Below, piece by piece: positions 1 through 8,828 of a DNA stretch of 64,000 nt. Position 1 is the stretch's first letter. Each line of letters starts with the position of its first letter. The position numbers and the translations under genes are program-made. The notes beneath the pieces are model-generated. The model was not told the origin of the DNA. It did not search any database and saw only the letters and a program-made list of their open reading frames with translations. The DNA is taken from assembly GCF_027460065.1 (NCBI RefSeq), contig NZ_JAPYZZ010000003.1:124001-188000 (forward strand). The letters run 5' to 3'. This DNA is from Martinezella rhizogenes (GTDB lineage Bacteria > Pseudomonadota > Alphaproteobacteria > Rhizobiales > Rhizobiaceae).

Positions 1-386
1 TGCTTCTGTCGCGCGCGATTGCCGCCTCTGATCCGAACGGCGCGCTCTATGTCTGCGGCCTGGCGGAAAGCTGGGCGCCGGCCTTTTCCGCCGCCGGCGC
101 ACGCGGTTTCACCTCGGGTCTCGTCAATGTCGCACCGCAATTTTCCCTGCAGGTTCATGACGCCCTGACAGCAGGCGATTTCCGGGCCGCACGGAAGATC
201 GTTGAAAAGATCGAATTGTTCGAACGGCTGCGGACCAGATATCGCAATGGCGCCAATGTGACCGTGGTGAAGGAAGCCATGGAAATTCTGGGGCTTGAGG
301 TTGGCCCGGTGCGCGCGCCGGGGCTTGCGCGTCTGGACAAAGAGGACCGCGCGACGCTTGAAGGGTTGCTTGCCAGCTGGCGTTGA
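1..386 (+). CDS. DapA/dihydrodipicolinate synthase-family lyase, C-terminal fragment
   Basis: Only the last 127 residues are present; the gene enters from the left edge and the first complete codon is at base 3. The segment has the small helical C-terminal part typical of class I DapA-type aldolases/lyases (alternating helices, then a run like [19 protein letters not shown] before the end). The Schiff-base lysine and the barrel core lie outside the window, so substrate cannot be judged; dehydratases of sugar acids and N-acetylneuraminate lyase-like enzymes share this tail. It converges on the carrier gene at 580-2232, with 193 bp between the two stops. Confidence 0.6.
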   Translation, partial: LLSRAIAASDPNGALYVCGLAESWAPAFSAAGARGFTSGLVNVAPQFSLQVHDALTAGDFRAARKIVEKIELFERLRTRYRNGANVTVVKEAMEILGLEVGPVRAPGLARLDKEDRATLEGLLASWR

Positions 387-513
387 TGGACGCCTCAACA
401 CAAAGCTTTGCGTGATTGGTTTTAAACCTGCGCCAAGACCGTTATCGGTCGCGAGTACGGGATCGGTCGGTGCAATATGGCTCGAACCGCCCCCCTCTTA
501 CGTTCTGCTCATG

Positions 514-542
514 GAATATGCCGGCCATGAGCCGGCATATTC
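514..542. terminator. Perfect 12-bp inverted repeat between convergent genes
   Basis: Arms GAATATGCCGGC (514-525) and GCCGGCATATTC (531-542) are perfect complements around a 5-base loop. It sits between the stop at 386 and the stop at 580, where a shared terminator is expected. No T-run follows on either strand, so it may be a mRNA-end-stabilising hairpin or a REP-like unit rather than a classical intrinsic terminator. The rest of 387-579 shows nothing recognisable. Confidence 0.45.
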
Positions 543-579
543 TCGCTGATCGGAAAGCTGCACGAGTTGTGATCGAAGC

Positions 580-2232
580 TCAGCCGAACAGTGCAAGGCT
601 GCTTTTCACCGTGACCCACACGCCCCAGAGCAGTGGAATGCCGACAGCAGCCCAGGCAAGAGCCGCCTTGGCATCCAGCCCGCCGCGGCCGATGCCGAAG
701 GAGCCTGTCGGACCGGCATTGGCAGCCGCCGTCTTCGCCTGCAATGTCGCGACCTCCGCATCGGACATGAACCACTTGTCGGCAAGCGGCCGCACGAAGG
801 CATTGGCGACAAGGCCGATGGCCAGCATCCCGGCAAGGATATACATGGTGCTGGTATAAAGCGCAGGCCCCGGAGCAACGCCCGCTGCGATCTGTGCCTC
901 GCGGATATAGTTGACGACCACGGGTCCGGCGATGCCGGCCGTCGCCCATGCCGTCAGCAGACGGCCATGGATCGCCCCCACAAACTGCGTGCCGAAAATA
1001 TCGGCGAGATAGGCGGGAATGGTCGCAAAACCACCGCCATACATGGAGAGGATGATGCCGAAGGCGAGCACGAAGAGCGCCTTGTTGCCCATCGTCGCCA
1101 GCGTTGGCGCCAGCGCATAAAGAATGATGCCGAGAATGAAAAAGCAGAAATAGGTGTTCTTGCGCCCGATCTTGTCGGACATCGACGCCCAGAAGAAACG
1201 GCCACCGATATTGAACAGCGACAGGAGCCCGGTGAAACCGGCGGCAATCGCCGCGATCTGTGCCTTCTGTCCCGCATCGAGATCGGCAAAACCGACACCC
1301 GGCAGGCCGATCAGCGAACCGGCAAAGATTTCCTGCAACATCGGCGACGCCATGCCGATGACGCCGATACCGGCAGAAACATTGAGGCAGAGAACCGCCC
1401 AGATCAGCCAGAACTGTGGGGTCTTGTGCGCATCACGCAGATGGACGTGGCGGGTGGTGATCATGGCGCTTTTGGCCGCCGGTGCTGTCCAACCTTCCGG
1501 ACGCCAGCCGGCCGGGGGGATACGGTAACCGAAGGCGCCAGCCATCATGAAGGCGAAATAGACCAGCGCCATGACGACGAAGGTCTGCCAGACACCAATA
1601 GACGCTTCGGTCTTGAAGGTATTCATCAGCAGGTTGGCGAGCGGCGCACCGATCATCGCACCACCGCCAAAGCCCATGATGGCCATGCCTGTCGCCATGC
1701 CGCGACGGTCCGGGAACCATTTGATCAGGGTCGAGACCGGCGAAATATAACCGAGGCCGAGGCCGATGCCGCCGATGACGCCTGCACCAAGCCACATCAG
1801 CCAGAGCTGATGGGTGGCGACGCCGATTGCGGCCACCAGAATGCCGCCGCACCAGCAGCAGGCGGAAACGAAGCCCGCCTTGCGGGGTCCCACCCGTTCC
1901 AGCCAGCCGCCCCAGATGGCCGCCGAGCAGCCGAGAAGCACGAAGAACAGCGTATAAATCCAGCCAAGATCGGCCACGCGCCAGTTACACTCCGTGGTAA
2001 AGAGCGCGCCCATCAAGGTCAGACTGGAGCAGCTCGGATCGGTGACCGGCAGCGCTTTCGACAGCGGCAGCCAGAACACGCTGAAACCATAGGCCATGCC
2101 GATGCATAAATGGATGGCAAGCGCTGCCGGCGGCACCAGCCAGCGATTGAAACCCGGTCTTGCGATTATTCGTTCGCGGTCCAAAAACCCGGCCTGCGCC
2201 GCCTCTCCCGCCGTTGCGTCTGCTACTGCCAT
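580..2232 (-). CDS. MFS transporter, oxalate/formate antiporter (OFA) family
   Basis: A 550-aa polytopic carrier with about 12 hydrophobic segments and a conserved MFS loop (MSDKIGRKN) after the central loop. The N-terminal segment GMAYGFSVFWLPLSKAL is typical of OxlT-like OFA proteins. Some bacterial OFA members carry a long insert between helices 1 and 2, as here. The ATG at 2232 is chosen because GGAGG lies 8 bases upstream; upstream in-frame ATGs at 2238 and 2271 have no suitable site. It follows fdsD by 115 bp on the same strand, so formate or oxalate exchange is a reasonable guess. OFA proteins also move other monocarboxylates, so the substrate is inference from context. Confidence 0.8.
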   Translation of the reverse strand: MAVADATAGEAAQAGFLDRERIIARPGFNRWLVPPAALAIHLCIGMAYGFSVFWLPLSKALPVTDPSCSSLTLMGALFTTECNWRVADLGWIYTLFFVLLGCSAAIWGGWLERVGPRKAGFVSACCWCGGILVAAIGVATHQLWLMWLGAGVIGGIGLGLGYISPVSTLIKWFPDRRGMATGMAIMGFGGGAMIGAPLANLLMNTFKTEASIGVWQTFVVMALVYFAFMMAGAFGYRIPPAGWRPEGWTAPAAKSAMITTRHVHLRDAHKTPQFWLIWAVLCLNVSAGIGVIGMASPMLQEIFAGSLIGLPGVGFADLDAGQKAQIAAIAAGFTGLLSLFNIGGRFFWASMSDKIGRKNTYFCFFILGIILYALAPTLATMGNKALFVLAFGIILSMYGGGFATIPAYLADIFGTQFVGAIHGRLLTAWATAGIAGPVVVNYIREAQIAAGVAPGPALYTSTMYILAGMLAIGLVANAFVRPLADKWFMSDAEVATLQAKTAAANAGPTGSFGIGRGGLDAKAALAWAAVGIPLLWGVWVTVKSSLALFG

Positions 2233-2347
2233 CGACATTACCTCCCTCGTGGATGTCTGGACATTTTCCATTCGCCCCGCCAGGCGAACGTCGATACCGC
2301 CGAACGTCCTCCCGTGCGGCGAAAAGCTTTATGGGTCTTCGCCCGGA

Positions 2348-2692
2348 TCAGGCACGCGTCGGTTCCGGCACGCTCGGTTCTGACAGGGACTCACCCGCAA
2401 TCGGTCCCTTCCCGCCCGGCGCGCCCTTGGCATCGTCGCCGAGCCCCACGGCACCGGCTGCCGGCGCATCGGGCCTTCTGATCTCTTTCGATGCGGCAAG
2501 CACGAGCGGCAGGAAATCGCCCGCGCCGGCATCCACCATCTCGAAGAAGCGGCGGCGCATGCGCGGTTCCCAGAACTTGTTGATATGCGTGGCAACGCCG
2601 TCCACACGAATATCTTCCGGCTGCGACAGGAAAAACGTCGCGATCTGGTTCGCCATCCTCACCAGCTTTTCATCCGTGTGATTGAGCAACAT
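2348..2692 (-). CDS. fdsD: Formate dehydrogenase delta subunit
   Basis: A 114-aa protein with the FdsD hallmark N-terminal half (KLVRMANQIATFF, then a segment around KFWEPRMRRRFFEM). FdsD is a small subunit or maturation factor of soluble NAD-dependent formate dehydrogenases. The C-terminal 40 residues are Gly/Pro/Ala-rich and probably disordered, making it longer than many homologues. GGGGAG is 7 bases before the ATG. It is the last fds gene, 75 bp after fdsA. In many species fdhD (fdsC), needed to sulfurate the Mo cofactor, sits between fdsA and fdsD; here it is absent and must be supplied from elsewhere. Confidence 0.88.
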   Translation of the reverse strand: MLLNHTDEKLVRMANQIATFFLSQPEDIRVDGVATHINKFWEPRMRRRFFEMVDAGAGDFLPLVLAASKEIRRPDAPAAGAVGLGDDAKGAPGGKGPIAGESLSEPSVPEPTRA

Positions 2693-2767
2693 GACTTACT
2701 CCCCGCGCCGGCTCCTCGGGCCAGCGCCTCCATGAATGAGAAGGCCGGGACTAGGCCCGGCCCCCGA

Positions 2768-5650
2768 TTATTCCGCAGCTTCGAGCTTGCCGGCGATCCG
2801 GCGGGACTGACGCGCGAGCGCATCATATTCTTCCTGCCATTCCGTCGGCCCGTTGGAGGGCGAGACCTGAACCGCCGTCACCTTGTATTCCGGGCAATTG
2901 GTCGCCCAGTCGGAGAAGTCGGTGGTGATGACGTTCGCCTGCGTGCCGGGGTGGTGGAAGGTCGTATAGACCACACCCGGCGCCACGCGGTCGGTGATCA
3001 GCGCCCGCAGCGTCGTATCGCCTGACCGGCTGACGAGCTTGATCCAGTCGCCATCCTTCACGCCGCGCTGTTCGGCATCGTGCGGATGGATTTCCAGACG
3101 ATCCTCCTCGTGCCAGACGACGTTTTCGGTGCGCCGTGTCTGCGCGCCGACATTGTATTGCGACAGGATGCGGCCGGTGGTGAGCAGCAGCGGGAAACGC
3201 GGACCGGTGCGTTCGTCCGTCGCCACATATTCGGTGCGGATGAACTTGCCCTTGCCACGCACGAAACCGTCCACATGCATGATCGGCGAACCCTCAGGGA
3301 ATTTTTCGTTGCAGGGCCACTGCACCGAACCCTTCTCTTCCAGATAGGCATAGGAGACGCTGGCGAAACTTGGGGTCGTTGCCGCAATTTCATCCATGAT
3401 CTCGGAGGGATGTGTGTAATTCCAGGCAAGACCCATGGCCTGGGCGAGCTTCTGGGTCACTTCCCAGTCGGCATAACCGTTCTTCGGCGACATGACCTTG
3501 CGCACGCGGTTGATGCGGCGCTCCGCGTTGGTGAAGGTGCCGTCCTTTTCGAGGAAGGTGGAACCCGGCAGGAACACATGCGCATAATTCGCGGTCTCGT
3601 TCAGGAAGAGATCGTGAACCACAACACATTCCATGGCGGCAAGGCCGGCGGACACATGTTTGGTGTCCGGATCGGACTGGAGGATATCCTCACCCTGAAT
3701 GTAAATGCCCTTGAAACTGCCATCGACGGCCGCGTCCAGCATGTTGGGAATACGCAGCCCCGGTTCGTTGTTGAGCTTCACGCCCCAGAGTTTCTCGAAC
3801 ACGTCGCGTGTCGCATCGTCTGAAATATGGCGATAGCCCGGCAACTCGTGCGGGAAAGACCCCATGTCGCAGGAACCCTGCACATTGTTCTGACCGCGCA
3901 GCGGATTGACGCCCACACCCGGGCGGCCAATGTTGCCCGTGACCATGGCGAGGTTGGCGATCGCCATGACAGTAGTCGAACCCTGGCTGTGTTCGGTGAC
4001 ACCGAGACCGTAGTAGATCGCGCCATTGCCACCCTGGGCATAAAGCCGGGCCGCACCGCGCAATTCTTCCGCTGGAACACCGGTATAGCTTTCGGTTTCT
4101 TCCGGGCTGTGCTGCGGCTCGGCAACGAAGGCTGCCCAGTCTTCGAATTCCGACCAGTCGCAGCGCTCGCGGATGAAGGTCTCGTTGAACAGCCCTTCGA
4201 TGACGATGACATGTGCAAGCGATGTCAGCACCGCCACATTCGTTCCGGGCTTCAGCGGCAGGTGGAAAGCGGCCTCCACATGCGGCGTGCGCACAAGATC
4301 GATACGGCGCGGATCGATGACGATCAGTTTAGCACCCTGGCGCAGCCGCTTCTTCAGCCGTGAGCCGAAGACCGGATGGCCGTCGGTCGGATTGGCGCCG
4401 ATGACGAGCACCACATCGGATTGCTCGACGCTGTCGAAATTCTGCGTGCCGGCGGAGGTGCCGAAGGCCTGGCCGAGGCCATAACCCGTCGGCGAATGGC
4501 AGACGCGGGCGCAGGTATCCACGTTATTGTTGCCGAAGCCGGCGCGGATGAGTTTCTGGACGAGGAAGGTTTCTTCATTCGTGCAGCGGGACGAGGTGAT
4601 GCCGCCGATGGATTCCCGGCCATAGCTGCCCTGAATCCGCTGAAACTCCGAGGCGACGTGGGAGAAGGCTTCTTCCCAGGTGACTTCCCGCCAGGGATCG
4701 CTGATCTTTTCGCGGATCATCGGGTTGAGAATACGATCCCTGTGGGTCGCATAACCATAGGCAAAACGGCCTTTGACGCAGGAATGGCCGCGGTTTGCCT
4801 GCCCGTCCTTCCACGGCACCATGCGCACCAGCTCCTCGCCGCGCATTTCCGCCTTGAACGAGCAGCCGACGCCGCAATAGGCGCAGGTGGTCACCATCGA
4901 ATGTTCCGGCTGGCCGATCTCGATCACCGATTTTTCGGTAAGCGTCGCGGTCGGACAGGCCTGCACGCAGGCGCCGCAGGAAACGCAGTCGGAATCAAGA
5001 AAAGCCTCATGCGCGCCGGGCGATACGCGGCTCTCGAAACCACGGCCTTCGATCGTCAGCGCAAAGGTGCCCTGCACCTCCTCGCAGGCCCGCACGCAGC
5101 GGGAACAGACGATGCATTTGGACGGATCATAGGTGAAATAGGGATTGCTTTCGTCCTTCGGCATCCAGCGGGCATTGAGATCGCCCTCTCCGGTGCGGGA
5201 CTTGACGTGATTGTCGCCCTCGTAACCGTAACGCACATCGCGAAGGCCGACCGCGCCCGCCATGTCCTGCAACTCGCAATCGCCGTTGGCCGCGCAGGTC
5301 AGACAGTCGAGCGGGTGGTCGGAGATATAAAGCTCCATCACGCCCTTGCGTATCTGCTTCAGCCGCTCGGTCTGGGTATGCACGACGAGACCGGCAGCGA
5401 CCGGCGTGGTGCAGGAGGCGGGGGTGCCGTTACGGCCCTCCACCTCGATAAGACAGAGGCGACAGGAACCGAAGGCATCCACCATGTCGGTGGCGCAGAG
5501 TTTCGGCACATCGATGCCCGCCTCGCGCGAAGCGCGCATGATCGAAGTTCCGGCCGCCACCGTCACCTGCCGGCCGTCGATGGTGAGCGTTACCATGTCG
5601 GTCGCGAGGGATTTGGGGGTTCCATAGTCGAATTCGGTTACAAGGGCCAT
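2768..5650 (-). CDS. fdsA: NAD-dependent formate dehydrogenase, catalytic alpha subunit (bis-MGD molybdoenzyme)
   Basis: 960 aa. It oxidises formate to CO2 in the cytoplasm and passes electrons through Fe-S clusters to FdsB. An N-terminal 2Fe-2S ferredoxin domain has Cys52, 63, 66 and 80; a further Cys group (CLTCAANGDC) is near 116-125; two 4Fe-4S motifs (CIVCSRCVRAC and CVSCGACVQAC) span about 179-232; the molybdopterin part starts with CAYCGVGC at about 256. The Mo-ligand Cys384 and adjacent His385 (ARVCHSP) are intact, so this is a Cys rather than a selenocysteine enzyme. The start is the ATG at 5650, with GGAG overlapping the end of fdsB; a 13-residue upstream extension lies inside fdsB and lacks a site of its own. 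Confidence 0.95.
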   Translation of the reverse strand: MALVTEFDYGTPKSLATDMVTLTIDGRQVTVAAGTSIMRASREAGIDVPKLCATDMVDAFGSCRLCLIEVEGRNGTPASCTTPVAAGLVVHTQTERLKQIRKGVMELYISDHPLDCLTCAANGDCELQDMAGAVGLRDVRYGYEGDNHVKSRTGEGDLNARWMPKDESNPYFTYDPSKCIVCSRCVRACEEVQGTFALTIEGRGFESRVSPGAHEAFLDSDCVSCGACVQACPTATLTEKSVIEIGQPEHSMVTTCAYCGVGCSFKAEMRGEELVRMVPWKDGQANRGHSCVKGRFAYGYATHRDRILNPMIREKISDPWREVTWEEAFSHVASEFQRIQGSYGRESIGGITSSRCTNEETFLVQKLIRAGFGNNNVDTCARVCHSPTGYGLGQAFGTSAGTQNFDSVEQSDVVLVIGANPTDGHPVFGSRLKKRLRQGAKLIVIDPRRIDLVRTPHVEAAFHLPLKPGTNVAVLTSLAHVIVIEGLFNETFIRERCDWSEFEDWAAFVAEPQHSPEETESYTGVPAEELRGAARLYAQGGNGAIYYGLGVTEHSQGSTTVMAIANLAMVTGNIGRPGVGVNPLRGQNNVQGSCDMGSFPHELPGYRHISDDATRDVFEKLWGVKLNNEPGLRIPNMLDAAVDGSFKGIYIQGEDILQSDPDTKHVSAGLAAMECVVVHDLFLNETANYAHVFLPGSTFLEKDGTFTNAERRINRVRKVMSPKNGYADWEVTQKLAQAMGLAWNYTHPSEIMDEIAATTPSFASVSYAYLEEKGSVQWPCNEKFPEGSPIMHVDGFVRGKGKFIRTEYVATDERTGPRFPLLLTTGRILSQYNVGAQTRRTENVVWHEEDRLEIHPHDAEQRGVKDGDWIKLVSRSGDTTLRALITDRVAPGVVYTTFHHPGTQANVITTDFSDWATNCPEYKVTAVQVSPSNGPTEWQEEYDALARQSRRIAGKLEAAE

Positions 5651-5654
5651 GGTC

Positions 5655-7211
5655 TTACTCCGCCGCTTCAACACGTGGGATGGGGGCAAAATCTTGCGGG
5701 AAATGCCTGAGCGCGCTCATGACAGGATAGGGCGTGAAGCCGCCCAGCGCACAAAGAGAACCAAATTTCATCGTTTCGCAGAGATCTTCGAGCAGCGCCG
5801 TGTTTTTCTCCCGCTCGATGCCAAGCGCAATCTTGTCGACAGTCTCGACGCCGCGCGTCGAGCCGATACGACAGGGCGTGCATTTGCCGCAGCTTTCGAC
5901 GGCGCAGAACTCCAGCGCAAACCTGGCCTGATGCAGCATGTCCGCGGTGTCGTCGAAAACCACGATACCGGCATGGCCGATGAGGCCGCCCGCAGCAGTA
6001 AAGGCTTCGTAGTCGAAGATCGTGTCGAACAGCGACACCGGGAAATAGGCGCCGAGCGGCCCCCCCACCTGCACCGCCTTGACCGGGCGGCCGGTGATGG
6101 TGCCGCCACCGATATCATTCACCAGCTGCCCAAGGGATAAGCCGAAGGCGGTCTCGTAAAGACCGCCATACCTGATGTTTCCAGCAAGCTGGATGGGGAT
6201 GGTGCCATGCGAACGGCCGACACCGAAGTCGCGATAGAAAGCAGCGCCACGATCCATGATGACGGAAATGGAAGCCAGCGAAATCACGTTGTTGACGACG
6301 GTCGGCTTGCCGAACAGTCCCTGCAATGCCGGCAGCGGCGGCTTGGCGCGCACCGTTCCACGTTTGCCTTCCAGGCTGTTCAGGAGCGAGGTCTCCTCGC
6401 CGCAGACATAGGCGCCGGCGCCCATGCGTACTTCCATGTCGAAAGCGCGGCCGGAACCGAGGACGGAGGGCCCAAGAATGCCCTCGCGTCTTGCGATCTC
6501 GACCGCCTTTTCCATGACCTTGATGGCGTAGGGATACTCCGAACGGGTATAGATGAAGCCCTTGGTCGCGCCAACGGCAAGGCCGGCAATCGCCATGCCT
6601 TCGATCAGCACGAAGGGGTCGCCTTCCATGATCATGCGGTCGGCGAAGGTGCCGCTGTCGCCCTCATCAGCGTTACACACGATATATTTCTGATCGGCCA
6701 CCGCATCCGCAACGGTCTTCCATTTGATACCGGTCGGGAAACCAGCCCCGCCGCGTCCACGCAGGCCGCTTTCAGTGACCTGCGCAACGATGGCGAGCGG
6801 CTCCATGGCGACGGCTTTTTCGAGGCCTTTCATGCCCTGATAGGCGCGATAATCCTCCAGCGACAAGGGATCGGTCACGCCACACCGGGCAAAGGTCAGG
6901 CGCGTCTGGTTCTTCAGGAAGGGAATGTCCTTCGTTGGCCCAAGACAGAGACGGTGATCGCCACCGGCAAGAAAATCCGCCTCGAAAAGTGAAGCGACAT
7001 CGGCGGCCTTTACCGGCCCGTAGGCGATACGGCCATGCTCGGTGCGCACTTCCACCAGCACTTCAAGCCAGAGCATGCCGCGCGAACCATTGCGGACAAT
7101 ATGGACATCGACGTTGCGGCTGGCCGCCTCTCGGGCGATGGCGTCGGCTACGCGGTTTGCGCCGACGGCAAGTGCGGCGGAATCGCCGGGGACAAAAACG
7201 GTGACACTCAT
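5655..7211 (-). CDS. fdsB: NAD-dependent formate dehydrogenase, beta subunit (NuoF-like)
   Basis: 518 aa, homologous to complex I NuoF with an N-terminal thioredoxin-like extension. It binds FMN and NAD+ and reduces NAD+ with electrons from FdsA. The glycine-rich FMN/NADH motif (GLRGRGGAGFPTG) is at about 148-160, and the 4Fe-4S motif ESCGKCTPCR is near the C-terminus. The ATG at 7211 overlaps the fdsG stop by 4 bases (ATGA), with GGAGG 7 bases upstream, so translation is probably coupled. Gene order fdsG-fdsB-fdsA is the normal one. Confidence 0.94.
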   Translation of the reverse strand: MSVTVFVPGDSAALAVGANRVADAIAREAASRNVDVHIVRNGSRGMLWLEVLVEVRTEHGRIAYGPVKAADVASLFEADFLAGGDHRLCLGPTKDIPFLKNQTRLTFARCGVTDPLSLEDYRAYQGMKGLEKAVAMEPLAIVAQVTESGLRGRGGAGFPTGIKWKTVADAVADQKYIVCNADEGDSGTFADRMIMEGDPFVLIEGMAIAGLAVGATKGFIYTRSEYPYAIKVMEKAVEIARREGILGPSVLGSGRAFDMEVRMGAGAYVCGEETSLLNSLEGKRGTVRAKPPLPALQGLFGKPTVVNNVISLASISVIMDRGAAFYRDFGVGRSHGTIPIQLAGNIRYGGLYETAFGLSLGQLVNDIGGGTITGRPVKAVQVGGPLGAYFPVSLFDTIFDYEAFTAAGGLIGHAGIVVFDDTADMLHQARFALEFCAVESCGKCTPCRIGSTRGVETVDKIALGIEREKNTALLEDLCETMKFGSLCALGGFTPYPVMSALRHFPQDFAPIPRVEAAE

Positions 7212-7687
7212 CGGCGCGCCTCCGTCAGAATATCACCAAGACAGTCCTCATCAAGACGGGCATGGACTTCGCCATCCAGCATCAGGGCCGGCGCCTGCGC
7301 GCAGAGCCCGAGACAGAAAACCGGTTCCAGCGTGACCGAGCCATCAGGCGCGGTTTCATGCCAGTCGAGACCGAGGCGGTTCTTGATGGTTTCCGCAAGA
7401 GGCTCGCCACCCATCGACTGGCAAGCCTCGGCGCGACAGAGCTTTAAGACATGTCGGCCGTGGGGATGATCACGAAAATCGGGATAGAAGGTGACGACGC
7501 CATGAACTTCCGCGCGCGATATGTTCAGCGCGGAGGCGATGATCTGCTTGGCGCTTTCCGGGATATAGCCAAATTCTTCCTGCACGGCGTGCAGGATCGG
7601 CAGTAAAGCTCCCTCCAGCTGGAGAAATTCATCAATGACAGCGGAAACACGGGCCGCCTCATCTGCGGCAACCGCTCTGATATTCAT
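7208..7687 (-). CDS. fdsG: NAD-dependent formate dehydrogenase, gamma subunit (NuoE-like)
   Basis: 159 aa, thioredoxin-fold 2Fe-2S protein of the NuoE family. The cluster ligands are the cysteines of LCRAEACQSMGG and VFCLGLCAQAP. It relays electrons within the FdsGB diaphorase part. It is the first gene of the fds operon; GGGAGG stands 9 bases before the ATG. The 117-bp leader upstream must hold the operon promoter, and a 27-bp palindrome lies about 140 bp upstream of the start codon. Confidence 0.93.
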   Translation of the reverse strand: MNIRAVAADEAARVSAVIDEFLQLEGALLPILHAVQEEFGYIPESAKQIIASALNISRAEVHGVVTFYPDFRDHPHGRHVLKLCRAEACQSMGGEPLAETIKNRLGLDWHETAPDGSVTLEPVFCLGLCAQAPALMLDGEVHARLDEDCLGDILTEARR

Positions 7688-7804
7688 AAGCCAGTCCTCC
7701 CAAACCGACAGGGGCAGGAAATGATGAGCGGGATATGGTCAAATCCCGTCGCAACCCCTGCATTGGCTGGAAGAATGGGGAGATCGGCAGGATCAGGTCA
7801 ATAA

Positions 7805-8728
7805 TCAGTTTCCGTCGTTTGATAGGAAATTCCTATCAAACGCTTTTTCATCCGCGCGCTGGCGGGCCTCGTGAAGCAGCGCCGAGACGAGTGGCGTGTG
7901 TGGTTCCCGGTGCGTTGCAATCAGGCCGACCAGATGTTCGGCGTCCGGCTCGGTGATCGGGATGATTTTTATCTGCTTTGGAAAACCAAATGATTCCGCA
8001 AGGTTACGCGGCATTATTGAAGCCCATTGTCCGGTTCGGATGTGGGAAAAGAGCACGATCATGGAGTTGGATTCCAGTGTCGGCTTTGCCTCCACACCGG
8101 CCTCTGCCATGTGTTTGTTGATGATGCGGCGGTTCTGCATATCCGGCGTCAATAGGCATAACCTAAGACCGGACACCTGCTTCCAGGTAACGCTTTCCTG
8201 ATCGGCGAGCGGCGTTCCACCTGCCGTGATGAGGTGATATCTCTCGGAATAAAGCGGCACGGTGGTCACGCGCCCCAGCGGTTCGTTGTCGAGATAACTG
8301 ATTCCCGCATCGATCTCGAGATTTTCGATCTGCCCCAGCACCTGAAGCGAGGTGCGTGACGTGACTGAAAAGGTTACATCGGGATGGCGCGCCTGGAAGG
8401 ATTCCGTCAATCGCGGCACCATCGCAAGCGCGGTCGGAATGACGGCAAGGCGAATATGTCCGGCAAGCCCCTTGCGGGCTGCCCGCATTTCCTCCCGCAT
8501 GGTGCGGGTATCGCCAACGATACGGCGCGCCCATTCCAGCACGCGCTGGCCCTCCGGCGTCAGCCCCTGATAACGCGCAGCGCGCACCACCAGAACGACA
8601 CCCAGCTGATCTTCCAATTGCCGGATTGCCGCCGACAGGCTGGGCTGGGAGACACCACACTCCTCCGCCGCCCGGCCGAAATGTTCCGCCCGCGCCAATG
8701 CAATGAAAAATTCCAGCTTGTCGATCAT
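7805..8728 (-). CDS. LysR-family regulator, probable activator of fdsGBAD
   Basis: 307 aa with a typical N-terminal winged helix-turn-helix (FGRAAEECGVSQPSLSAAIR at about 17-36) and a periplasmic-binding-protein-like effector domain from about 90. LysR genes beside fds operons in other proteobacteria control formate dehydrogenase. Unusually for LysR regulators it is not divergent: it lies immediately upstream in the same direction, with 117 bp before fdsG. The last 12 codons form a perfect palindrome that may be its own binding site. The start at 8728 follows GGGGGAGAG. Confidence 0.85.
   Translation of the reverse strand: MIDKLEFFIALARAEHFGRAAEECGVSQPSLSAAIRQLEDQLGVVLVVRAARYQGLTPEGQRVLEWARRIVGDTRTMREEMRAARKGLAGHIRLAVIPTALAMVPRLTESFQARHPDVTFSVTSRTSLQVLGQIENLEIDAGISYLDNEPLGRVTTVPLYSERYHLITAGGTPLADQESVTWKQVSGLRLCLLTPDMQNRRIINKHMAEAGVEAKPTLESNSMIVLFSHIRTGQWASIMPRNLAESFGFPKQIKIIPITEPDAEHLVGLIATHREPHTPLVSALLHEARQRADEKAFDRNFLSNDGN
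7816..7842. promoter_or_regulatory. 27-bp perfect palindrome, candidate LysR operator for fdsGBAD
   Basis: Arms CGTTTGATAGGAA (7816-7828) and TTCCTATCAAACG (7830-7842) match perfectly around one central base. It contains a T-N11-A spaced core typical of LysR sites. It lies within the last codons of the LysR gene and about 140 bp before the fdsG start, a distance compatible with activation from an upstream site. It could instead act as a hairpin at the end of the regulator mRNA; no strong T-run follows on the minus strand. Confidence 0.55.
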
Positions 8729-8828
8729 ACGCTCTCCCCCGCGGCGCGATCACTTGACCGGTGCGCGCGGGAGAACACTAGAACGTGCCAGCAGCACCCG
8801 TAAATGGCTGCGGGCATTTTCCCGCAGA

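Noticed and set aside
967..2109. Long open frame on the + strand (380 codons)
   Set aside because: It is antisense to the clear OFA carrier gene, and its Arg/His/Asp-rich translation is typical of the complement of a GC-rich coding sequence.
4376..5710. Long open frame on the + strand (444 codons)
   Set aside because: Antisense to fdsA, which has all expected metal-binding motifs in the minus frame.
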